A model generated the notes under the pieces. That model saw only the letters and a program-made list of their open reading frames with translations, had not been told where the DNA came from and searched no databases. The position numbers and the translations under genes are program-made. Shown here piece after piece: positions 7,875 through 13,244 of a stretch of DNA of 14,338 nt (position 1 is its first letter; the number at the start of each line of letters is the position of its first letter). Where the stretch lies: NCBI GenBank assembly GCA_011048475.1, contig DSDZ01000058.1:1-14338 (forward strand), read 5' to 3'. This DNA comes from Bacteroides sp. GTDB lineage: Bacteria > Bacteroidota > Bacteroidia > Bacteroidales > GCA-2748055.

Positions 7875-8495
7875 GTTTTCGCCCTCAGACTGGACCGCTC
7901 CTTCCCCCTGGAAGGATCTCCAGCCGCGGGGTCCCTGTCCCCGTACACCGGGTCCCTGTCCCCGTACACCGGGTCCCTGTCCCCAGCTGCAGGGTCCCTG
8001 TCCCATTACACCGGGTCCGTTGCCCCAGGATCCCCTTCTGTGATGCCTCAAGGAATTCCGCTGGTCCATGATCATCTTCTGCTCATCTGTGAGCAGGGCC
8101 CTCACCTTCACCCTGTGTGCCGTGTTGAGTTTCCTGATGTTGTTGCCGAGCGCACTCTGCTCGTCGATCACGCTGTTAAGCGCCTTCATGTCCACCTTGT
8201 CTTCCAGCATCAGGGATCGTTCCCGAGCTTTCAGCTCCGCCATCTTGCTTCTCAGGGGCTTCACCTCTTTATAATGTTCAAGCCTGAGGGCCTGAAGCTG
8301 TTCCTGCTGCGCATCGGTCAGATCCAGCTGGCTCCAGCAGGTCATTCTGCCGGGACCATCGAAATCAGCCTCCCCGCCACTGCGTCCGTACCCTCCGTAA
8401 CCCCATCCCCGCGCGGGCTGGGCATTCATTCCTGCAACCAGCACTCCTGCAAACAGGAGCACTGCCGCTGTCCTCATCATTTGAGTTTTCATCAT
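7869..8495 (-). CDS. Secreted Spy/CpxP-like LTxxQ protein with Gly-rich heptapeptide repeat tail
   Basis: 208-residue predicted periplasmic protein. The N-terminus is a signal peptide (hydrophobic 10-22, probable cleavage after MNA at residue 25). The middle part carries two LTxxQ motifs, LTDAQ (59-63) and LTDEQ (135-139), separated by a charged, helix-forming region (about 60-148). This is the hallmark of the Spy/CpxP family of envelope-stress chaperones and of related metal-resistance sensors. Residues about 155-189 are five heptads of the form G(V/S)xGQGP (GSWGNGP, GVMGQGP, CSWGQGP, GVRGQGP, GVRGQGP). A short acidic end follows. A second ATG lies one codon in. The gene is co-directional with and 77 nt downstream of the S41 peptidase, which suggests an envelope role. 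Chaperone function is inferred from family motifs only. Confidence 0.82.
   Translation of the reverse strand: MMKTQMMRTAAVLLFAGVLVAGMNAQPARGWGYGGYGRSGGEADFDGPGRMTCWSQLDLTDAQQEQLQALRLEHYKEVKPLRSKMAELKARERSLMLEDKVDMKALNSVIDEQSALGNNIRKLNTAHRVKVRALLTDEQKMIMDQRNSLRHHRRGSWGNGPGVMGQGPCSWGQGPGVRGQGPGVRGQGPRGWRSFQGEGAVQSEGENL
7929..8033. repeat. Five tandem 21-bp repeats inside the Spy-like gene
   Basis: Five consecutive 21-bp units start at 7929, 7950, 7971, 7992 and 8013. Units 1 and 2 are identical; unit 4 differs from them at two positions; units 3 and 5 are more diverged. Each unit keeps the reading frame and encodes one heptapeptide on the minus strand. The two identical copies lie at the protein's C-terminal side, which suggests the most recent duplication happened there. 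Confidence 0.95.
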
Positions 8496-8572
8496 CTGTA
8501 AATTTAAATGGTTTCCAATAGGTTATTTACACCTGTTAGATGCAATCCGGACCGGAAGGTTTAATTCCTGTT

Positions 8573-10240
8573 TCAGAGCTTTGAAATGGTGTCGATGGCC
8601 ACCTGGAGCACGTTGTCAATTTCAGCGATGATGGGGTAGAAGCCTTCGTTGTCAATGATATTCCTGGCCACATAGGCTTTGATGCTTTTCTCCATCACGT
8701 GCCCGGAGACCCTGATATCTTCGTAGTCGGGCGGCACTCCTTTCTCTTTCGCGTAGCTGACGAACCGGGAGATGATCTGCTGGTCGTCCAGGTACGCTTC
8801 AATGTCCCCCGCGGTGGTGAAACCTTCGAGGACCGGACGGTACAGGTCGGTGAAGTGGAATGCGAACCGGTACATCAGTCCCAGGCTCCTCACCCGGTTG
8901 TAATAATCCGAAATGCTGGTGGTATCCACGGGCACAAAAATATCGGGCATGATGCCGCCTCCCCCGTAAACGATCTTTCCTCCCGGGGTGACAAACTTCT
9001 GGGAGGCGTCGAATTTGATGCTGTCCTGGTGTTCCAGCTCTCCCCTGATGATCCGCTGGTTCAGGTCGTGGTAGTAGTCTTCCCTTCCGTTCTCGTAGGA
9101 TTTCTGGATGCTCCGTCCCGTTGGGGTATAATACCTGGCCACGGTGAGCCTGAGGGCGGACCCGTCCGTGAACCGCATCTCCTCCTGGACCAGTCCCTTT
9201 CCGAAGGTCCTTCTCCCGATGAGCAGTCCCCGGTCATTATCCTGGATGGCCCCCGCTAGGATCTCACTGGCCGAAGCGCTGGTTTCATCAATCAGTATCA
9301 CCACTTTATCATTCTTCAAAGCGCCCCTGGATGAGGCAAATTCATTCTCCCTGGGCCGGGCGCGCCCCTCGGTGTATACGATCAGCTGCCCTTCGTCCAG
9401 GAACTGGTCGGCGATCTGGATGGCCGATTCCATGATCCCCCCGCCGTTACCGCGCAGATCCAGGATCAGCCTGGAAGCGCCCTTTGATTTCAGTTTTTCA
9501 ATGCCCTCCATGAATTCCCGGAAGGTGGTCTGGGCAAACTGGCTGATCTTGATGTACCCGGTCTCACTGTCCACCATATAGGCTACATCCACGCTGTAAA
9601 TGGGAATGTCGTCCCGGGTGATCTCGAAATCCATCAACCCCTTCACGCCCCTTCGGAAGATGGTCACTTTCACCACCGTGTTCCTGGGACCCTTGAGCAT
9701 GTTCACAATGTCGTCGCTGGGCATGTTCACCCCCGCCACCAGGGAATCATTCACCCGGACGATCCTGTCACCCGGCATGATGCCCACCAGCTCGGAGGGA
9801 CCGTTGGGGATGGTGTTAATGATGGCCACCGTATCGTCGGCCATGTTGAAGGAGACCCCGATCCCGCTGAAATTTCCCACCAGGGGTTCGGAGAACCGCT
9901 GGAACTCGCTGGAGGGGATATAGATGGAATGCGGGTCCAGCTCTTCCACCAGGGAAGGCAGCGCCGATTCGCTCAGTTGCTGCAGGCTGACCGTGTCCAC
10001 GTACTCGTTCAGGATGTACTGCATGGCCGAGGTGATCTTATTCGACCTGGGCACCAGCGATAATCCGGAGCCCACATTCAGGCCCGGCCTGATGGAAAAG
10101 TGCTGTTTGCTCACCTCATCCGACACGATGTTGCGGATGCGGATCCCGGTGATCCAGTTTCCAACGATGATCCCGATGATCAGCGTCAGACTGATCAGCA
10201 GGGGAAGGAATATGATGAGTTTATCTCTTCTGCCTTTCAT
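8573..10240 (-). CDS. ctpA: S41 family C-terminal processing peptidase (CtpA/Prc-like)
   Basis: 555-residue serine protease, membrane-anchored by an N-terminal hydrophobic helix (about residues 8-28) with its catalytic part in the periplasm. A PDZ domain (about 120-205; GIGVSF and IMPGDRIVRVND) should bind C-termini of substrates. The S41 domain (about 210-385) has DLRGNGGG at 261-268 and the catalytic Ser-Lys pair: S323 in SASASEILAGA and K348 in TFGKGLVQ. The 25-residue Ser-Lys spacing matches characterised Prc/CtpA enzymes, as does Q352 four residues after the lysine. A C-terminal region of about 150 residues follows. The ATG at 10240 is 23 nt after the dCMP deaminase stop on the same strand, suggesting co-transcription, an arrangement I recognise from Bacteroidales genomes. 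Substrates are not predictable from sequence. Confidence 0.94.
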   Translation of the reverse strand: MKGRRDKLIIFLPLLISLTLIIGIIVGNWITGIRIRNIVSDEVSKQHFSIRPGLNVGSGLSLVPRSNKITSAMQYILNEYVDTVSLQQLSESALPSLVEELDPHSIYIPSSEFQRFSEPLVGNFSGIGVSFNMADDTVAIINTIPNGPSELVGIMPGDRIVRVNDSLVAGVNMPSDDIVNMLKGPRNTVVKVTIFRRGVKGLMDFEITRDDIPIYSVDVAYMVDSETGYIKISQFAQTTFREFMEGIEKLKSKGASRLILDLRGNGGGIMESAIQIADQFLDEGQLIVYTEGRARPRENEFASSRGALKNDKVVILIDETSASASEILAGAIQDNDRGLLIGRRTFGKGLVQEEMRFTDGSALRLTVARYYTPTGRSIQKSYENGREDYYHDLNQRIIRGELEHQDSIKFDASQKFVTPGGKIVYGGGGIMPDIFVPVDTTSISDYYNRVRSLGLMYRFAFHFTDLYRPVLEGFTTAGDIEAYLDDQQIISRFVSYAKEKGVPPDYEDIRVSGHVMEKSIKAYVARNIIDNEGFYPIIAEIDNVLQVAIDTISKL

Positions 10241-10263
10241 ACGCGCACGTTGCTTTCATCGGA

Positions 10264-10725
10264 TCATCCGGACACATCAACCGTTTCCTCGGGCAGATAT
10301 ACCAGTTCAATGCCCGCCCTGCCGAGCAGGTCCAGTCCGTCGCTGATCCTGTATTGATCGGAGTAGACAACCCTCCGGATCCCTGCCTGGATGATCAGTT
10401 TGGAACACTCCATACAGGGAGAGCTGGTGATGTAAAGCGTGGACCCCTCGCTGCTGTTGTTGCTCTTGGCCACCTTGGTGATCGCATTTGCCTCCGCATG
10501 CAGCACATAGGATTTGGTGTTGTTGTCCGCATCCTCACATTCGTTCTCAAAACCCGATGGGGTTCCGTTGTACCCGTCCGAAATGATCATCTTGTCCTTC
10601 ACGATCAATGCCCCCACCTTCCGCCTTTTGCAGTAGGAGTTGGTGGCCCAGATGGCCGCCATTTTCAGGTAGCGCCGGTCGATGGCCACCTGTTTTGCAT
10701 TATTCTGACCGGAATTCTCGGACAT
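10264..10725 (-). CDS. dCMP deaminase (deoxycytidylate deaminase, ComEB-like)
   Basis: 153-residue zinc enzyme converting dCMP to dUMP, feeding thymidylate synthesis. The cytidine/deoxycytidylate deaminase motifs are intact: H76-A-E78 (zinc ligand and catalytic glutamate) and P103-C104-M-E-C107 (two zinc cysteines). The GYNGTPSGFENECED segment (51-65) is typical of dCMP deaminases and separates it from tRNA or cytosine deaminases. The ATG at 10725 is supported by family N-termini reaching DRRYLKMAAIWA shortly after the start. It lies only 15 nt downstream of the 3' end of tRNA-Leu on the same strand and 23 nt upstream of the S41 peptidase gene. Confidence 0.94.
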   Translation of the reverse strand: MSENSGQNNAKQVAIDRRYLKMAAIWATNSYCKRRKVGALIVKDKMIISDGYNGTPSGFENECEDADNNTKSYVLHAEANAITKVAKSNNSSEGSTLYITSSPCMECSKLIIQAGIRRVVYSDQYRISDGLDLLGRAGIELVYLPEETVDVSG

Positions 10726-10740
10726 TGTTCACAGGGATTG

Positions 10741-10824
10741 TGCCCAGGGCCGGGATCGAACCGGCACGATATTACTATCACTGGTGTTTGAGACCAGCGC
10801 GTCTACCAATTCCGCCACCTGGGC
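10741..10824 (-). tRNA. trnL-CAA: tRNA-Leu, anticodon CAA
   Basis: On the minus strand an 84-nt class II tRNA folds completely. The 7-bp acceptor stem GCCCAGG/CCTGGGC is followed by discriminator A. The D-arm has AATTGGTAGAC. The 5-bp anticodon stem CTGGT/ACCAG closes the loop CTCAAAC with anticodon CAA. The long variable arm has a GATA/TATC stem, and the T-arm is GCCGG-TTCGATC-CCGGC. The long variable arm and anticodon identify leucine (codon TTG). The 3' CCA is not encoded (the next bases read CAA), so it must be added after transcription. Confidence 0.97.
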
Positions 10825-10843
10825 AGCGGCCTTTACAGCCGTG

Positions 10844-10874
10844 CGAAGTTAATGTTTTTCAGATTATTTGACAA
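10844..10874 (-). promoter_or_regulatory. Candidate promoter for tRNA-Leu / dCMP deaminase / S41 peptidase
   Basis: On the minus strand TAACTTCG (10851 to 10844) matches the Bacteroidota -7 box TAnnTTTG at all but one defined position. A TTG (10874-10872) lies exactly 20 bases upstream as a -33 element. The box ends 19 nt before the first base of tRNA-Leu, a sensible distance for a short 5' leader. No other promoter-like site separates the tRNA from the dCMP deaminase gene. Confidence 0.42.
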
Positions 10875-10910
10875 GCCCGTCCTGCATTCATGGAATGGCA
10901 TGTTATTAAA

Positions 10911-10943
10911 TATATTTTTAAAGGTCCGGCATTGTTAATTTTA
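10911..10943 (+). promoter_or_regulatory. Weak candidate promoter region for the ALDH gene
   Basis: Two imperfect -7-like boxes lie in this AT-rich stretch upstream of the ALDH start: TATATTTT (10911-10918) and TAATTTTA (10936-10943), each one base off TAnnTTTG. A T-run at 10915-10919 could serve as the -33 region of the second box. Neither is decisive; the region must contain a rightward promoter because the upstream neighbour is divergent. Confidence 0.28.
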
Positions 10944-10977
10944 TGGCTGCCGAATAACCATTCTAAAATCAGCACCA

Positions 10978-12537
10978 ATGGAAAAGAAATTCAGGGAACG
11001 GACCGTGGAAGTCCTGAAGCGACTGGGAATAATGAAGGTGAACCCGGGTGCCTCCACCGGTCAGCACTGGCTGGATACAACAGGCGACGAGACAGCCTCC
11101 GTATCGCCGGTGAACGGCGAGGTGATCGCAAGGGTGACCAACGCCACCATGGATGATTACGAGGCGGTGATGGGAGCGGCCCAGAAAGCATTCATCACCT
11201 GGAGGGAGGTTCCCGCCCCCAAACGGGGTGAGGTGGTGAGACAGATCGGGCTGGCCCTGAGGGAGGCAAAGGAGGACCTGGGATTCCTGGTGAGCCTGGA
11301 GATGGGGAAGATCTACCAGGAGGGACTGGGCGAGGTGCAGGAGATGATCGACATCTGCGATTTCGCGGTGGGGCAGTCCAGGCAGCTGTACGGTTTCACC
11401 ATGCAGTCTGAAAGGCCGAAGCACCGGATGTATGACCAGTACCATCCCCTGGGGATCGTGGGACTGATCACATCGTTTAATTTTCCGGTGGCCGTCTGGG
11501 CCTGGAATGCCATGATCGCAGCGGTGGCAGGGGATGTGGTGGTGTGGAAGCCGAGCTCGAAAACCCCGCTCACGGCCATTGCCACCATGCATATCATCCG
11601 GGATGTGCTGAAGAAGAACCATGTGCCGGAGGGGGTCTTTAACCTTGTGATCGCCAGATCCTCGGTCATGGGCGATAATTTTGCGGCCGATGAGCGGATC
11701 CCGCTATTTTCGGTGACGGGCTCCACCGCTGTCGGGAAAAGGGTTTCGGGTATTGTGGGGAAAAGACTGGGCCGCTCCATCATGGAGCTGGGCGGCAACA
11801 ATGCGGTGATCGTCTCCCGGCACGCGGACCTGGACCTGGCCATTCCCGCCATCGTATTCGGATCGGTGGGGACGGCGGGGCAGCGCTGCACCACCACCCG
11901 CAGGGTGATCATCCACGAGGATGTCTATGACGAGGTAAAGACAAGGCTGGTGAAGGCATACAAGCAGATATCGCAGCGGATCGGAAACCCGCTGGATGAG
12001 AAGGTGCTCGTGGGACCGCTGGTGGATAGAACCGCCGTGGAACTGTTCACCCGGGCCATCGAACAGGTGATCGAGCAGGGGGGGAAGGTGATTTTCGGGG
12101 GACAGCTGCCGGAGGGCGAGGCGTACCGGTCCGGCACCTACGTCGTCCCGGCCATCGCCGAAGCGAAGAACCATTACAGGATCGTCCAGGAGGAAACCTT
12201 CGCGCCACTGCTGTACCTGATCCGGTACAGGACCATCGACGAGGCCGTCGCGCTCAACAATGATGTGCCACAGGGACTCTCCTCGGCCATTTTCACGCAG
12301 GATCTGAAGGAAGCCGAGCAATTCCTTTCAGGGGCGGGTTCCGACTGCGGCATTGCCAACGTGAACATCGGGACCTCCGGGGCGGAGATCGGGGGTGCCT
12401 TCGGCGGAGAGAAGGAAACCGGCGGCGGACGCGAATCGGGATCGGATGCATGGAAGGCATACATGCGCCGGCAGACCAACACGATCAATTACGGCTCCGA
12501 TCTCCCGCTGGCGCAGGGCATCCGGTTCGACCTCTGA
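10978..12537 (+). CDS. amaB: ALDH7-family aldehyde dehydrogenase (aminoadipate-semialdehyde / piperideine-6-carboxylate dehydrogenase type)
   Basis: 519-residue NAD(P)-dependent aldehyde dehydrogenase. By family it oxidises alpha-aminoadipate semialdehyde (in equilibrium with piperideine-6-carboxylate) to alpha-aminoadipate in lysine catabolism. The catalytic residues are visible: N168 (TSFNFP), K191 (VVWKPSS, cofactor binding), general base E270 (MELGGNN) and nucleophile C304 (AGQRCTTTRR). The C-terminal GGAFGGEKETGGGRESGSDAW stretch (split here as GGAFGGEKETGG and GRESGSDAW) and the later LPLAQGI are hallmarks of the ALDH7/antiquitin subfamily. The gene stands alone: no lysine aminotransferase, lysine dehydrogenase or other pathway gene is in the window. 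Subfamily is confident; the physiological substrate is inferred. Confidence 0.9.
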   Translation: MEKKFRERTVEVLKRLGIMKVNPGASTGQHWLDTTGDETASVSPVNGEVIARVTNATMDDYEAVMGAAQKAFITWREVPAPKRGEVVRQIGLALREAKEDLGFLVSLEMGKIYQEGLGEVQEMIDICDFAVGQSRQLYGFTMQSERPKHRMYDQYHPLGIVGLITSFNFPVAVWAWNAMIAAVAGDVVVWKPSSKTPLTAIATMHIIRDVLKKNHVPEGVFNLVIARSSVMGDNFAADERIPLFSVTGSTAVGKRVSGIVGKRLGRSIMELGGNNAVIVSRHADLDLAIPAIVFGSVGTAGQRCTTTRRVIIHEDVYDEVKTRLVKAYKQISQRIGNPLDEKVLVGPLVDRTAVELFTRAIEQVIEQGGKVIFGGQLPEGEAYRSGTYVVPAIAEAKNHYRIVQEETFAPLLYLIRYRTIDEAVALNNDVPQGLSSAIFTQDLKEAEQFLSGAGSDCGIANVNIGTSGAEIGGAFGGEKETGGGRESGSDAWKAYMRRQTNTINYGSDLPLAQGIRFDL

Positions 12538-12698
12538 CAGGCCGCGTTCCCCCCTTCCCTGCAGGGACCGCACCGCCTCACTCCCTTCGGTTTGTAAACG
12601 AGCCGCCTGTGCGTTCCGAACCTGACTTGTTGGATCGGGCCTTCCAACACCCTCTGGAGGTCGGTACAATTCCTGAACGGATCCCGGGCCGGGACCAT

Positions 12699-12745
12699 GA
12701 CACAGCCTTGCGAGGATTTTGCGTGAGCAAAATAATCCAGATGTC
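12699..12745 (+). other. Predicted stem-loop with GNRA-type tetraloop
   Basis: ATTTTGC (12716-12722) pairs perfectly with GCAAAAT (12727-12733) around the tetraloop GTGA, which fits the stable GNRA class if transcribed on the plus strand. GG (12714-12715) can pair with CC (12737-12738) after a small bulge, and GACA (12699-12702) with TGTC (12742-12745) further out. There is no T-run after it, so it is not an intrinsic terminator of the ALDH gene. Its role is unknown. Confidence 0.45.
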
Positions 12746-12868
12746 GAACGGATACCTGCGGCAGATCCGGGCGAACGAAGACCAACTGAACGGGCTGTCG
12801 TGCACAGAATGCTGCCAGAGCGATCCCTAAAAGAGGGACAAACGGCCATATCCCTTTCAGGCAAAACA

Positions 12869-12911
12869 GGAAGTCACTCTTTTATGACTTTTATGCTTTT
12901 TTGTGACTTCC
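12869..12911. repeat. 9-bp perfect inverted repeat with T-rich 9-nt iterations in the loop
   Basis: GGAAGTCAC (12869-12877) and GTGACTTCC (12903-12911) are perfect inverted copies separated by 25 nt. The loop contains TTTTATGAC (12880-12888) and TTTTATGCT (12889-12897), followed by TTTTTGTGAC, a 9-nt periodicity. The right arm, extended inward, also forms a 10-bp inverted match (12900-12909) with 13020-13029. Confidence 0.75.
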
Positions 12912-13004
12912 GGTATTCAAGGATGCCTGAATTACATACTCGCATCCAGCTCATAGATAATGTCTTATGAAAAAAGGTAAGGAACAGGACAATGGATAAA
13001 AACT

Positions 13005-13044
13005 CACAAAATTGTGTAAAAGTCACAAATCACTCACTTCGTGA
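13005..13044. repeat. Short inverted repeats in the AT-rich core
   Basis: CACAA-AA-TTGTG occupies 13005-13016. AAGTCACAAA (13020-13029) is the inverse of TTTGTGACTT at 12900-12909. TCAC-TTC-GTGA occupies 13034-13044. All use the same CAC/GTG half-site vocabulary as the inverted repeat at 12869-12911, so they may form one protein-binding or structural array. Confidence 0.55.
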
Positions 13045-13204
13045 AATCGAAAAACGAGTATCCCCTTTTTTTCAATATTGCCAGGTGTTGAACCGGGAAC
13101 GAGCCAGCTGACGGGCCGGACCGACAGGGAGGTTCGTAGTGGCAGTGACCGGTCCCGACAGGCCAAAGCGCAGACCGGTGTATGGTCGGGTCAGGAGAGT
13201 CAAC

Positions 13205-13228
13205 AAAAAACGGATTCTGAATAAGCCG
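13205..13228 (-). terminator. Weak candidate intrinsic terminator downstream of dxs
   Basis: On the minus strand, 17 nt after the dxs stop, CGG and ATT can pair with AAT and CCG across a CAG loop with a 3-nt bulge (13228 to 13211), followed directly by six T residues (13210-13205). The T-run and position fit a terminator, but the stem is short and bulged. Confidence 0.33.
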
Positions 13229-13244
13229 CGGGGTCGCAGCGGGG

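Larger units (their letters stand above)
12538..13244. other. 707-bp convergent intergenic region without a recognisable gene
   Basis: This gap lies between the 3' ends of the ALDH gene (+) and dxs (-), so neither needs a promoter here. It has three parts. A GC-rich part (about 12540-12860) holds a hairpin at 12714-12738 and a 12-bp palindrome TCCCTGCAGGGA at 12556-12567. An AT-rich core (about 12860-13080) holds several inverted repeats and a 9-nt T-rich iteration. A second GC-rich part (about 13080-13200) holds internal short repeats. Open frames run through it on both strands, but none has a convincing start plus a recognisable protein sequence. It may be the remains of a mobile element, a non-coding RNA gene or unrecognised coding sequence. 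Confidence 0.6.

Noticed and set aside
7929..8033. CRISPR-like array
   Set aside because: The 21-bp units are directly abutting without spacers and stay in frame with the Spy-like gene, so this is a coding tandem repeat.
12328..12864. 178-codon minus-strand open frame spanning the ALDH 3' end and the intergenic gap
   Set aside because: It overlaps the conserved ALDH C-terminus for about 200 bp and its sequence is Arg/Ser/Gly-rich without family resemblance; other overlapping frames in the same place look equally good, as expected in GC-rich DNA.
13045..13224. 59-codon plus-strand open frame ending in TAA within the ALDH-dxs gap
   Set aside because: It has no ATG or plausible start context and no recognisable protein; kept only as part of the unexplained gap.
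13080..13230. Possible group II intron or other ribozyme fragment
   Set aside because: The GC-rich repeats hinted at it, but no domain V hairpin, intron boundary or reverse transcriptase is present, so it is not called.
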